A stretch of 58,877 nt of DNA. Source: Clostridia bacterium (GTDB taxonomy: Bacteria > Bacillota > DSM-521 > Neomoorellales > Neomoorellaceae). Below the pieces are notes generated by a model. It worked only from the letters and a program-made list of their open reading frames with translations, was not told the DNA's origin and did no database searches. The position numbers and the translations under genes were made by a program. Below are positions 33,417 through 43,683 of the stretch, one piece after another (positions within the stretch are counted from its first letter, which is position 1; each line of letters begins with the position of its first letter). Location: assembly GCA_030154265.1 (NCBI GenBank), contig JASKKH010000001.1:78443-137319 (forward strand), given 5' to 3'.

Positions 33417-36185
33417 TCACCTCCCACCTTTAAGCTGCTGCCATAAATCCCTGGCTAATTGTTCTTCAGTTAAAAGCTGTCGGTAACGTCTAGAATCATA
33501 TAAATTCTGCTTGCTGGTTACCTTCACAGGATGAACAAATAAACCTTTATCTCTTTTTAGTACCTTTACTAATCCCAGTTCTTCTAAAATAGCCAGGTAA
33601 CATCGTTGATGATAACTTTTCTTATTAAATATGTAAAGTCCACCGTTAACGTTAACTTTTTGGCATAGTTCACGATAAAAAGCTGCTATTTTCCGGCGTA
33701 AATCTTGTTCCGACTTTTTCTTATTTTCATGTTTTATGTAAACCTCAGGCAATCTGTCTGTTAGGGGTAGTGCCAATTCTACCTCCTCTTGGCTCCCAGG
33801 TAGATAATTAAAAATAACTACATCAGCAGGAAAAAACCAAGGTGGTAGTTCCCTCCTGGCTATCATTACCTGAAGATGACCGGATAAAGCACTTTCCCGT
33901 ACTAAAAGAAAATGAAGATAATCCACATATGTATCTACTGTTATACTTACCCCAGGTAACTTTTCCCTTAACAAAGAAGCTATTTGCCTCGCCTTAAAAC
34001 CGTCAGCTTCATATAAAAGAATTCGTTTTCCTTGAGATGCGAGTTCAGTCAATAAAGGCATCATCTCAGTAAATGATTGCCACATATGAGTATTATTGAC
34101 AGTTTGTAATAGTTCTCCTTCATCTTTTTTTGAGTTCTTGTCTATAGTCACTAGCGGTGAGTATACATAAGGACTGCCTTCACCTTCTTGTTCTAAATAA
34201 AAGGGACTGCAACTAATTAGGCCTGTCTTTTTGCTTAAAATCCTTTTTTCTCTACTAGCTCCCACCCAAGGACCTAAAGGTGTAAGGGATATTGCTTCTT
34301 TAAAATTTCGTTTTATACCGTAATAAAGCTGACGTACAGCCGTGCTTGTGGCTAATATAAAATTACAAGGTGAATTTTTCCCTAGAAGTTTTTCTTGCAG
34401 TTGTCGAGACCAAGTATAAGCTAATTCAGTTTCCCCGGTCGCTGCCACTAACTGTTCTCCATGCATGTTAGATATTTCAATTTCATTAGAGGAAGGTCTT
34501 ATATCAGTTAATAAGAGCTGAAGCTCTTCATTGCCATTATAAATGTTTTTATCTAGATAAAAAACAACATCAACCGGTTTGTTAACTGTTAAGCCTGGAG
34601 GCAAATGCTGGTTAAAACCAATGCCCACCAATTCCCTTCCTTGCCCTTCCAAGCTCAACTTTAAATGATTATGGTCTTTACCGACCTGAGTAGCTTTTTT
34701 TATGTAAACACGCCTGGATATCAAAAGGGGGCGAGGGTTTCCTTCACCAAAGGGAGTTAGTTGTTCTAACTCCCTAAATAAAGGCCAATCCAACTGGCTG
34801 AATAAAACTTCTGCTTCGGGCATGAGTTTTTGGGGAATGGGTTCTTTACCTAGAACCTCCTCTATAGCTTTATTAAAAGCAACTTGAAAATGGGGTATTT
34901 CACTTGCCGAAATTTCCAACCCAGCTGCTTGGGCATGTCCACCGAATCCTAACAGATGGTCTTTGCACCTAGTTAATACCTCATGTAGATTGACCTCTGG
35001 AATACTCCGCCCTGATCCGCGCCCTGCATCCCCTTCCAGGGCAATTACAATAACGGGACAATTATATTTTTCCATCAGACGTGTAGCAACAATACCGATA
35101 ACTCCTGGGTGCCACCCTTGAGCTGCTAACACTAAACCCCGATTACCTTGGGCAATTGCTGCAGATGCCATTGCTTCCGCTTCGGATATAATATTATCCT
35201 GTAGAAGTTTGCGGGTAGTATTTTCTTTCTGTAAATGTTGGGCTAATTCAAGAGCTTGTTGAGGAGAATCAGTAATTAAAAGCTCTAAAGCAGTACTAGC
35301 CTCACCCAAACGTCCGGCAGCATTTAAACGGGGGATAATGGTAAAAGAAATATCCTTGACATCCCATTCCTCAGACTTTAATCCAGCAATTTCAGCCAAA
35401 GCTTTTATCCCCGGTCTGTTCCCTGAAGTCAAAATTGGTAACCCCAATTGAACTAGTAACCGATTTTCACCTAGAAGGGGAACGGAATCTGCAATAGTAG
35501 CCAACGCAACTAAATCAAGGAGCCAATCAGCTTCTATCCCATTTTTAGAAGATAATCCATAAAGACTTGCAAGGGCCTGGGCCAGTTTAAAAGCAACCCC
35601 TGCCCCACACAGTGGTGGTAGAGATGAGCCTAGTAAAGGATTAATAATTGCCGTTGCTTCTGGTAATGCCTCCCCTGGACGGTGGTGATCTGTGATTATT
35701 AAATCTAGCCCCTTTTGTTTAGCATAGATAGCCTCTTCTATGGAAGTAATTCCACAATCGACTGTTACTACCAAGGAACAGCCTTTTTCTTTAGCTATAT
35801 TTAAGCCTGCCTTGTTCAGCCCGTACCCCTCTGTCAAGCGATTGGGCAGGTAAAATTCAGTCTTAACCCCCAAACGACTAAAAATCTCTATCATAATTGC
35901 AGTAGCTGTTAAACCATCAACATCATAATCACCATAAATTAAAACTTTCTCCTGGGTCTCCACTGCTTTAATTAGTCGTTCAAGTGCTTCTTTTAACCCT
36001 GCAAATTCTTCAGGTTGTATAAGCTTTGCTGAATCAGGTGATAAAAAAGCCCTGGCTGCTGCCGCCGTTTTTATACCACGATTTATCAGCACCTGAGCTG
36101 TTATAGGTGAGATATTTAATTCTCTGGCTAGATTGAGCCTTTCCGTCATGGAAACCGGGGGTAACTCCCAAACAACCGACGTCAA
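33417..36185 (-). CDS. recJ: Single-strand DNA exonuclease RecJ
   Basis: RecJ degrades single-stranded DNA 5' to 3' in repair. The DHH motifs YGDYDVDGLTA (near residue 82), VDCGITS and ITDHHRPGE are present, and FGGHAQAAGLEIS marks the DHHA1 part near residue 395. After the OB region (to about 570) a long C-terminal extension of about 350 residues follows, as in other Gram-positive members (922 total). The start is TTG 36185, sharing bases with the lapA stop (TTGA). It lies directly upstream of relA. Confidence 0.95.
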   Translation of the reverse strand: MTSVVWELPPVSMTERLNLARELNISPITAQVLINRGIKTAAAARAFLSPDSAKLIQPEEFAGLKEALERLIKAVETQEKVLIYGDYDVDGLTATAIMIEIFSRLGVKTEFYLPNRLTEGYGLNKAGLNIAKEKGCSLVVTVDCGITSIEEAIYAKQKGLDLIITDHHRPGEALPEATAIINPLLGSSLPPLCGAGVAFKLAQALASLYGLSSKNGIEADWLLDLVALATIADSVPLLGENRLLVQLGLPILTSGNRPGIKALAEIAGLKSEEWDVKDISFTIIPRLNAAGRLGEASTALELLITDSPQQALELAQHLQKENTTRKLLQDNIISEAEAMASAAIAQGNRGLVLAAQGWHPGVIGIVATRLMEKYNCPVIVIALEGDAGRGSGRSIPEVNLHEVLTRCKDHLLGFGGHAQAAGLEISASEIPHFQVAFNKAIEEVLGKEPIPQKLMPEAEVLFSQLDWPLFRELEQLTPFGEGNPRPLLISRRVYIKKATQVGKDHNHLKLSLEGQGRELVGIGFNQHLPPGLTVNKPVDVVFYLDKNIYNGNEELQLLLTDIRPSSNEIEISNMHGEQLVAATGETELAYTWSRQLQEKLLGKNSPCNFILATSTAVRQLYYGIKRNFKEAISLTPLGPWVGASREKRILSKKTGLISCSPFYLEQEGEGSPYVYSPLVTIDKNSKKDEGELLQTVNNTHMWQSFTEMMPLLTELASQGKRILLYEADGFKARQIASLLREKLPGVSITVDTYVDYLHFLLVRESALSGHLQVMIARRELPPWFFPADVVIFNYLPGSQEEVELALPLTDRLPEVYIKHENKKKSEQDLRRKIAAFYRELCQKVNVNGGLYIFNKKSYHQRCYLAILEELGLVKVLKRDKGLFVHPVKVTSKQNLYDSRRYRQLLTEEQLARDLWQQLKGGR

Positions 36186-36487
36186 ACTTCTTGCTTCCCT
36201 TCGTTTTCTAATTCCTCAGATTGCTTAAGCTCATTTATGGTATCCTGTAATCTTTTATTTTCACTTTTAAGTTGCCAGATTTCCCGACCCAATCGTATTT
36301 GACTAACCAGTCCCAATAAAAAAACAAAAAGCGCCCCAAAGGCTGCTGAACCCAAGATAACTAATACCAGAGAGATATGTCTAAATTTCCAGATTATAAA
36401 GTTTATTTCAACCAAACTGGTATTTTGTACAGCAAATATTGCTACCAATAAAGCAAAAATAAACCCCAGTAGGGAATATAATTGCAT
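36182..36487 (-). CDS. LapA family membrane protein
   Basis: Two transmembrane helices (about residues 1-20 and 38-60) flank a short loop with the family motif AVQNTSLVEINFIIWKF. A charged coiled-coil tail (KSENKRLQDTINELKQSEE) follows. Members are linked to lipopolysaccharide assembly in Gram-negatives; in Firmicutes the role is unknown. ATG 36487 is chosen because GGGAGGACGGAG precedes it. Its stop overlaps the recJ start. Confidence 0.8.
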   Translation of the reverse strand: MQLYSLLGFIFALLVAIFAVQNTSLVEINFIIWKFRHISLVLVILGSAAFGALFVFLLGLVSQIRLGREIWQLKSENKRLQDTINELKQSEELENEGKQEV

Positions 36488-36537
36488 AGTTCTCCGTCCT
36501 CCCCTCAACATTTTTATAAATTAGATAACTTCTCCCT

Positions 36538-37452
36538 TTATGAATGCTTTTCCTTCTCTGGGCAATTTTCACATAGATAACAACCCTTTGCTGATTCACA
36601 TGGCTCAGCATGGATTAATACATCTGCATATGGTAAAGCTGACTCTATTTCATGCCCTATATGATCACACAGCTGGTGTACGTGGTCGATATTATTATGT
36701 CGTGGTACAACCAAATGTAAATCAATTAACCGTTCACGACCGGCCTTTCTGGTACGTAACTTATGAAATTCTACATATTGATCATTATGATTGGCGATTA
36801 TATCCTTAATAATTTGTTCCTCTTTTTCCGGTAAACGAACATCTATTAAAGGTAAGAATGCCTCCTTGGTCAAATCATAGGCTGCCTTTATAATCATAAC
36901 CGCCACCACCAAGGCTACCGCAGGGTCAAGCCAATCCAGACCAGTTAAATGCATGATAAGAAGCCCCAACATTACGCCAACAGAAGTGTATACATCAGTC
37001 CGTAAATGCCAGGCATCTGCTTCTAAGGCTAATGACTCTGTAGCGGCTGCTACTCTAAAAAGATAAAAGGACACTAAGTAATTAACAAGACTAGATCCAG
37101 CCATAACAGCCATACCAAGTAAAGCCCCATGCACTTGGTGACCACCTGTAATTAATTTTTGAACAGCTTCATAAACTATCCAGATTGCTGCTAGAAAAAT
37201 AAGCATTGCCTCTATTACTGCAGAAATATTTTCAATTTTTCCATGACCGTAAGAATGAACTGCATCGGGAGGCTTACTTGCCATCCTTACAGAAAAAAAT
37301 GCAATGATAGCTGCTAATAAATCCAAGCCAGAATGGATAGCTTCCGAAATAATACTCACCGATTGGGTTGTATAACCAATCCCCAATTTACCTAAAACTA
37401 GAACTATATTGGAAAGTATTGAAACTCTAGCAGCACGAATCCTGGTATCCAA
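36538..37452 (-). CDS. Cation diffusion facilitator transporter with Cys-rich tail
   Basis: This is a CDF metal exporter of the FieF/MntE/ZitB type. It has about six transmembrane helices, metal-site motifs SEAIHSGLDLLAA (TM2) and LEADAWHLRTDVYTS (TM5), and a cytoplasmic C-terminal domain with VEFHKLRTRKAG and DLHLVVPRHN. The last 20 residues, CESAKGCYLCENCP, form an unusual cysteine-rich tail that could bind metal. The start is TTG 37452 behind GGGGGATG. The metal (Zn, Fe, Mn or Co) cannot be told. Confidence 0.9.
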   Translation of the reverse strand: MDTRIRAARVSILSNIVLVLGKLGIGYTTQSVSIISEAIHSGLDLLAAIIAFFSVRMASKPPDAVHSYGHGKIENISAVIEAMLIFLAAIWIVYEAVQKLITGGHQVHGALLGMAVMAGSSLVNYLVSFYLFRVAAATESLALEADAWHLRTDVYTSVGVMLGLLIMHLTGLDWLDPAVALVVAVMIIKAAYDLTKEAFLPLIDVRLPEKEEQIIKDIIANHNDQYVEFHKLRTRKAGRERLIDLHLVVPRHNNIDHVHQLCDHIGHEIESALPYADVLIHAEPCESAKGCYLCENCPEKEKHS

Positions 37453-37579
37453 TGGCCTACATCCCCCTCTGGATCAAAGTAAAAAATTACACTTTTTCCC
37501 AACAAGATAAAGTCCTAAAATTTGACTTAAACCATTTTACAACTGTATATAAGAATAGGCAAGGATTATATTAGATACC

Positions 37580-37909
37580 TTGGAGGTGATAATATTTTAT
37601 GCTGCTATGGTCGTAGTTTTAACAGTTTCCGCAATGGCAGCTCTGGCTATGGACGATATAGGTGTTCCGTTATTAAACAGTATTGTTCCTATTATTACCA
37701 TTATGGTGCTCCAAGTTGCCTTATCTTTAATTAACCTCAAATGGGAAAAAGCAAGAGGAATAATCTGTGGTAAGCCAACTATTGTCGTAAAAAACGGAAA
37801 GATAGTTGAAGAGGAACTACAACGCTTGAGGATTAATGTTAATGACCTTTTGGAGCTACTTAGAAACAAAGACTATTTTAATGTAGTACGCCGAGCAATT
37901 ATGGAATGA
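37580..37909 (+). pseudogene. Truncated DUF421 (YetF-like) protein gene
   Basis: The readable part matches the middle of DUF421 membrane proteins: MDDIGVPLLNSIVPIITI, then LQVALSLINL, GKPTIVVKNGKIVEEEL and RINVNDLLELLRNKDYF. The usual N-terminal half (first membrane helix and GKRELGQLTPFDL part) and the C-terminal strand after the AILE-like motif are absent. The GGAGGTG site at 37582 leads to an out-of-frame ATG that stops after five codons. It is therefore a decayed gene. A companion DUF4363 remnant follows it. Confidence 0.75.
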
Positions 37910-37919
37910 ACGTAATAGC

Positions 37920-38099
37920 TTGTTGAGCTTAATTATTGATCATCGAGAAATTAATAAGATTAATACATCATTTATTAAAGTACAGGAGTATATAAAATAC
38001 CATAACCAAGCCCTGGCTTCTGGCGAACTTTTGGTTTTAGAAAAATCCCTGAAGCATTTTTCCGAAAAGGGAGCAGTCAGTTTGAAAAATATATTATAA
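37920..38099 (+). pseudogene. C-terminal remnant of a DUF4363 protein gene
   Basis: An open 59-codon stretch starting at TTG reads LLSLIIDHREINKI..., then VQEYIKYHNQALASGEL and ends GAVSLKNIL. This looks like the C-terminal end of DUF4363 proteins (IDHQEID..., LxLKNIL), which usually follow DUF421 genes in sporeformers. The N-terminal membrane anchor is missing, and no ribosome site is seen. It appears fused by a deletion to the DUF421 remnant. Confidence 0.6.
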
Positions 38100-38100
38100 C

Positions 38101-38580
38101 TTAAAAAAAGCCAAATAATCGGCTACCAAGTATAATACCAGGTAAGAGGAGAGCAATTTCTTTTAAAATAAATATTATTAATAACCTGGGAATTGCTGAC
38201 CAAAGATTACGATCATTTAATAAGCAACTTCCCAATCCACCAATTCCAGCACCAATAATAAGTCCCCATAATGGAGCTATTAAAACACCAAACAAGATTA
38301 TAAAAGCTAAACTTCCTAAAAGTAGCTGTTTTCCATTACTAACTGACTGTTGGTATATTGTATTCCAATATTTATCTATTCGTTCCACTAAAGCCAAAAA
38401 AACAGCGCCAATAGCTAAAGTTACCACCATATGAAATACTTCAATTCCTGAAGTACGTTCAGTAATAACCCAAGCTATTGCTACTATAAAACCAAGGATA
38501 AATAAGCCACGCCAAGGTCGTACTATAGAAACTGCTAATATTAAAACAATAGCTAAACCACTAATAAATGAAATAATCAT
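38101..38580 (-). CDS. Hypothetical multi-pass membrane protein
   Basis: I do not recognise this protein. The 159 residues hold about five hydrophobic helices, starting with an N-terminal one, and a short loop VERIDKYWNTIYQQS. No transport motif stands out. ATG 38580 lies 58 bases past the secF stop, behind a terminator, and the gene reads away from it on the same strand. It converges with the DUF4363 remnant. Confidence 0.55.
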   Translation of the reverse strand: MIISFISGLAIVLILAVSIVRPWRGLFILGFIVAIAWVITERTSGIEVFHMVVTLAIGAVFLALVERIDKYWNTIYQQSVSNGKQLLLGSLAFIILFGVLIAPLWGLIIGAGIGGLGSCLLNDRNLWSAIPRLLIIFILKEIALLLPGIILGSRLFGFF

Positions 38581-38595
38581 ATAGTTAGTATAAAC

Positions 38596-38627
38596 AAAAG
38601 CTTCCGGCTCAATTACCGGAAGCTTTT
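38596..38627. terminator. Terminator after secF
   Basis: The perfect 12-bp stem AAAAGCTTCCGG / CCGGAAGCTTTT has an eight-base loop. T-rich tails follow on both strands (TTTGTTTAT on the minus strand). It lies just past the secF stop. Confidence 0.8.
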
Positions 38628-38638
38628 ATATATTTAAG

Positions 38639-39553
38639 TTAATGAGCATTACGTACTCTAGATTTGCCGGATACACTCTGACGTCGTCTATTCCTGGCCA
38701 TATTTCGAAAATCAACCCAGAGAGGGCTGGCTATAAAAATAGAGGAATAAGTACCGCTAATTACACCAATTAGCATAGCCAAAGCAAAAATCCTCGTAGT
38801 TTCCCCACCTAAAAGCATTAAAGCTAATAATGCTGCTGCGGTAGTTAAACTTGTATTAAGTGACCTGACTAATGTCTGATTAATACTGCGATTAACCGTT
38901 TCTTCAACTGTTTCTTTATTACGCTGTTTAAAATTCTCACGAATACGGTCAAAAATAACAATTGTATCATTAATTGAGTAACCGATGATTGTCAAAAGAG
39001 CTGCTACAAAGGTGGAGTCAATTTCCCAGCGGAATATAGCAAAAAAGCCTAAAGTTATAAGAATATCATGGATTAAAGCTATAATAGCTGCTATACCAGA
39101 TAAAAATTCAAAGCGGATTGTTATATAAATAACCATCAATACCCAGGCAATAAGCATGGCCTTAATACCCTTAACGGTCAATTCGTGTCCAATAGTTGCT
39201 CCTACTTTATCATTTCTTTCTACGTCAAGGTCACCTAATTTACTTCTTAGATTACTGATTACATTATTAACCTGGTTCTCATCTAATTCAACGGTTCTGA
39301 TTATAAACTGGTTATTGTCCGATTCCTGGATAGAACTATTACCCATCTTAATATCCTCTAAAACTCCACGTACCTGCTCAGTGTTGACCTCTTGATGGAA
39401 CTTAACCTGAAGGATATTGCCCCCGGTAAAATCAATACCAAAATTAAGGGGAGGATGTTGGATAGTCATGGCAATAAGCCCAACAATAATTACAAGCAGC
39501 GAAAGGGCATACCACCATTTACGTTTACTTACAAAGTCAATATTAAATCTCAT
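38639..39553 (-). CDS. secF: Protein translocase subunit SecF
   Basis: SecF works with SecD as a proton-motive auxiliary of the Sec translocon. It has six membrane helices, a large first loop with LNFGIDFTGGNILQVKF, and the family motif GYSINDTIVIFDRIREN near residue 190. The 304-residue length is normal. ATG 39553 starts two bases after the secD stop, so it is expressed with secD. Confidence 0.97.
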   Translation of the reverse strand: MRFNIDFVSKRKWWYALSLLVIIVGLIAMTIQHPPLNFGIDFTGGNILQVKFHQEVNTEQVRGVLEDIKMGNSSIQESDNNQFIIRTVELDENQVNNVISNLRSKLGDLDVERNDKVGATIGHELTVKGIKAMLIAWVLMVIYITIRFEFLSGIAAIIALIHDILITLGFFAIFRWEIDSTFVAALLTIIGYSINDTIVIFDRIRENFKQRNKETVEETVNRSINQTLVRSLNTSLTTAAALLALMLLGGETTRIFALAMLIGVISGTYSSIFIASPLWVDFRNMARNRRRQSVSGKSRVRNAH

Positions 39554-39555
39554 TT

Positions 39556-40839
39556 TTAAGCCTCACCCCTTGCTGCTGCAATTTGCCTTTCACTAACTCC
39601 AAAGAGCCACAACTTATTAAACCCTGGAATTTCAACAATTAAACGTAAAAGGAGTTTGGTTAATGTAATTGCTGTAAACATACTCGTCAAGATACCTAAT
39701 GATAAAGTAACAGCAAAACCACGTACCATTCCACTACCCAGGTAATAGAGAACTATAGCGCCAATAATTGTGGTGGTATTACCATCGAAAATCGTTACAA
39801 AGGCCCTTTTAAAACCAGAGTCAATTGCCGCCCTTAAGCTCTTACCATTTCGCAATTCTTCTTTTATGCGCTCATAAATAATGATATTAGCATCTACTGC
39901 CATACCTACTGACAACAATAAACCTGCTATACCGGGCAGCGTAAGAGTAGCTTTTAAAGCCCATAGGGCTGCCAAAACAATAATACTATAAGCAATTAAT
40001 GATATATTAGCAATTAGTCCTGGTAAACGATAGAAAATGAGCATATACAAAGCTATTAAAGCTAAACCGACAATTATAGCAACCTTACTTTTTTCCAGAG
40101 AGTCAGCACCAAGAGTTGGCCCTACCGCTCTGTGTTCGATGATCTCTACGGGTACCGGCAAAGCACCACCACGTAACAGTGCAGCCAGGTTGGCAGCTTC
40201 CTCATAAGTAGCAAAACCGCCTGAAATTACACCTTCGCCTGCGGTAATAGGTTCCTTAACATATGGATTAGTAAGTAACTGCTTGTCCAAAATGATAGCT
40301 ATAGATCTCTTAGGATCATTCTCACCATACATATTTACTAACTTAGTAGTTGCATCAGCAAACTTTTTAGTACCTTCTTTATTCAATTCAAAAGCGATCT
40401 GAGGTTCTTGATTAGCCTGATTAATTATAGCCTTAGCATCTTTTAGGTCTTTACCTGTTAATACTAATTCTCCATCAGCAGTTATAAACTCCAGTTGAGC
40501 AGTTTTACCGATTATTGAGATAGCTTCCTCAGGATTATTAACACCAGCTAACTCAATAATCAAGCGGTCTTCGCCTTCTCGTTGGATTACGGGCTCACTA
40601 AGACCTATCTCGTCAACCCTACTGCGCATAACCCTTTCCAAAGCTATCATATCTTCATTAGTAACTGCATGTTCAGGAGTACTTTGGGCTTGCATAAGTA
40701 CATGGACACCACCACGTAAATCAAGGCCCAAGTTCATGCCATTTATTAAGGGCCTAAAGGCCCCGATTCCTATCGCTAAAATAGCAATAAAAACGATAGC
40801 GAACTTTAAAAAGCCGCCTGATCTTCTTCCCCCTGCCAA
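39556..40839 (-). CDS. secD: Protein translocase subunit SecD
   Basis: SecD has the NLGLDLRGGVHVLMQAQ motif in its first periplasmic-type domain and a P1 domain to about residue 260. GMAVDANIIIYERIKEEL lies in the conserved TM4-TM5 region. I prefer a TTG at 40839 (MAGGRRSGG), eight bases after GGGAGG, though an ATG at 40857 is possible. The order yajC-secD-secF, reading on the minus strand, is the standard one. Confidence 0.96.
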   Translation of the reverse strand: MAGGRRSGGFLKFAIVFIAILAIGIGAFRPLINGMNLGLDLRGGVHVLMQAQSTPEHAVTNEDMIALERVMRSRVDEIGLSEPVIQREGEDRLIIELAGVNNPEEAISIIGKTAQLEFITADGELVLTGKDLKDAKAIINQANQEPQIAFELNKEGTKKFADATTKLVNMYGENDPKRSIAIILDKQLLTNPYVKEPITAGEGVISGGFATYEEAANLAALLRGGALPVPVEIIEHRAVGPTLGADSLEKSKVAIIVGLALIALYMLIFYRLPGLIANISLIAYSIIVLAALWALKATLTLPGIAGLLLSVGMAVDANIIIYERIKEELRNGKSLRAAIDSGFKRAFVTIFDGNTTTIIGAIVLYYLGSGMVRGFAVTLSLGILTSMFTAITLTKLLLRLIVEIPGFNKLWLFGVSERQIAAARGEA

Positions 40840-40958
40840 AACTCTAGCCTCCCTCATGAAACTATGAAACTAATCAATGCAACCATTATACCCCTGGCGA
40901 AAGTTAACCGTCAATCGCTGTAAATACCACCCCATCCATATATATCCAGTAAATTTAC

Positions 40959-41228
40959 TTATTCCTCCTGACCTGGTACATAAGCTACTGCAGCTTTATC
41001 AACCTCAATAACTACTTTATCGGCAATCCTGACCATTAAAGTATCATCTTTTACCTTCGTTATTCTGCCATGTATGCCACCAGATATAACCACGCGATTA
41101 TCAACCTTTAAGCTAGATAGCATTTCCTGGCGTTTCTTTTGTTCCTTTTTCTGAGGCCTGATAATAATAAAATAGACAATAACAAAAAAGAACGCCATGT
41201 AAAGTAAAGAGCCCATAAACTGATCCAT
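40959..41228 (-). CDS. yajC: Preprotein translocase subunit YajC
   Basis: The 89-residue protein has one N-terminal transmembrane helix and the YFIIIRPQKKEQKKRQEML motif, followed by a small beta domain (VVISGGIHGRITKV). YajC associates with SecDF. ATG 41228 follows GGAGGTTG. It lies between tgt and secD, the usual order. Confidence 0.95.
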   Translation of the reverse strand: MDQFMGSLLYMAFFFVIVYFIIIRPQKKEQKKRQEMLSSLKVDNRVVISGGIHGRITKVKDDTLMVRIADKVVIEVDKAAVAYVPGQEE

Positions 41229-41309
41229 GAAACAACCTCCACTCTTTCTAAATTTTGGTGTAAGTTATATCTCTAGACTTCGACAATAGGTAAATAATAC
41301 CTTCCCCTT

Positions 41310-42431
<1,122 letters not shown>

Positions 42432-42452
42432 TTAACTGCTTCCTCCTGACAA

Positions 42453-43481
42453 CTATAAAATCAACATAGCGTCACCAAAACTAAAAAAGCGGTATTTTTC
42501 ATTGACCGCCACTCTGTAAGCAGCCAGTGTTTTCTCAAGCCCGGCAAAAGCACTAATAAGCATAAGTAATGTTGACTTAGGTAAATGAAAGTTTGTAACC
42601 AGACAATCAACGGCTTTAAACCGATAGCCGGGATAAATAAAAATATCTGACCAACCACTATCAGGTCGAACTATACCATCATCAGCAGTCACCGTCTCTA
42701 ATGTCCGGACTACCGTCGTCCCAACGGCTATAATCCGCCCACCATTGGCCCGAGCCTTGTTTATGGTATCTGCTGCCTCTTTAGTAACCTCGTAATACTC
42801 AGCATGCATTCGATGTTCTTCAATATTTTCTACTTTAACAGGTCTAAAGGTACCCAGACCCACATGAAGGAGTAAGTAAACAACCTTTATCCCTTTATCT
42901 TCGATTTTTTTCAGAAGTCTTGGGGTAAAATGCAGCCCGGCTGTAGGTGCCGCTGCCGACCCTTCTTTACGGGCAAAAACTGTCTGATAACGCTCAGGGT
43001 TAGAAGTTTTTTCTTTAATGTAAGGTGGAAGAGGCATCTCACCCAAACGGTCCAATAATTCCTCAAAGGAATTTTCCTTATAGAAAAACTGTAAAACCCT
43101 GCCCCCGGAACTAGTGGTTGCTATTGCCCGGGCAGTTAATTCACCTTCACCAAAAACTATTTCCGTACCAACAGGGACCCGTCGACCTGGGCGGACTAAG
43201 GCTTCCCAAGTGTCTTTATCTTTTCGAGTCAGTAACAACACTTCAATTCGTGCCCCTGTTGCTGCTCGACGCCCCCAAAGGCGAGCAGGTATTACTCTCG
43301 TTTCATTTAATACCAAAACATCCCCGAATTTTAGATAGTCAGGTAAATCATAAAAATGGCGGTGGTCTAATTTATTTTTTTGACGGTGCAGCACAAGGAG
43401 CCGCGAGGCATCCCGCGGCTCCACTGGTTTCTGAGCAATTAATTCCGGAGGCAACTCATAATCAAAATCTTCAGTACGCAA
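42453..43481 (-). CDS. queA: S-adenosylmethionine:tRNA ribosyltransferase-isomerase
   Basis: QueA adds the epoxycyclopentane precursor to preQ1 in tRNA, making epoxyqueuosine. Motifs are [20 protein letters not shown] at the start, [37 protein letters not shown], and [19 protein letters not shown]. The 342-residue length is normal. The start is TTG 43481 after AGGTGATAAATAG. It precedes tgt, with the same order as in most Firmicutes. Confidence 0.97.
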   Translation of the reverse strand: MRTEDFDYELPPELIAQKPVEPRDASRLLVLHRQKNKLDHRHFYDLPDYLKFGDVLVLNETRVIPARLWGRRAATGARIEVLLLTRKDKDTWEALVRPGRRVPVGTEIVFGEGELTARAIATTSSGGRVLQFFYKENSFEELLDRLGEMPLPPYIKEKTSNPERYQTVFARKEGSAAAPTAGLHFTPRLLKKIEDKGIKVVYLLLHVGLGTFRPVKVENIEEHRMHAEYYEVTKEAADTINKARANGGRIIAVGTTVVRTLETVTADDGIVRPDSGWSDIFIYPGYRFKAVDCLVTNFHLPKSTLLMLISAFAGLEKTLAAYRVAVNEKYRFFSFGDAMLIL

Positions 43482-43683
43482 AACTATTTATCACCTACTA
43501 AAAAATATTTAAAACAGTTAAATCTAAAGTAAAATATTTCCTTAAATATTGTGCGATGTTTAATTTAAATGTATACTTTTTCTATTTTTCTTCCAAAATA
43601 TTTCTTCACTATCCCCTTTATTTCCTTTTTCTTAGACATCTTTATTTATGATAAATCTTAGCTTTTCTTAAAATTATTTAAAG

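Noticed and set aside
43118-43501. Plus-strand open frame of 127 codons
   Set aside because: It lies opposite queA, whose protein motifs are unmistakable.
43502-43683. Possible 24-residue peptide (MSKKKEIKGIVKKYFGRK) on the minus strand between rsgI and queA
   Set aside because: No ribosome site precedes the ATG, the region is very AT-rich, and lysine-rich short frames are expected by chance. No preQ1 riboswitch pattern was seen there either.
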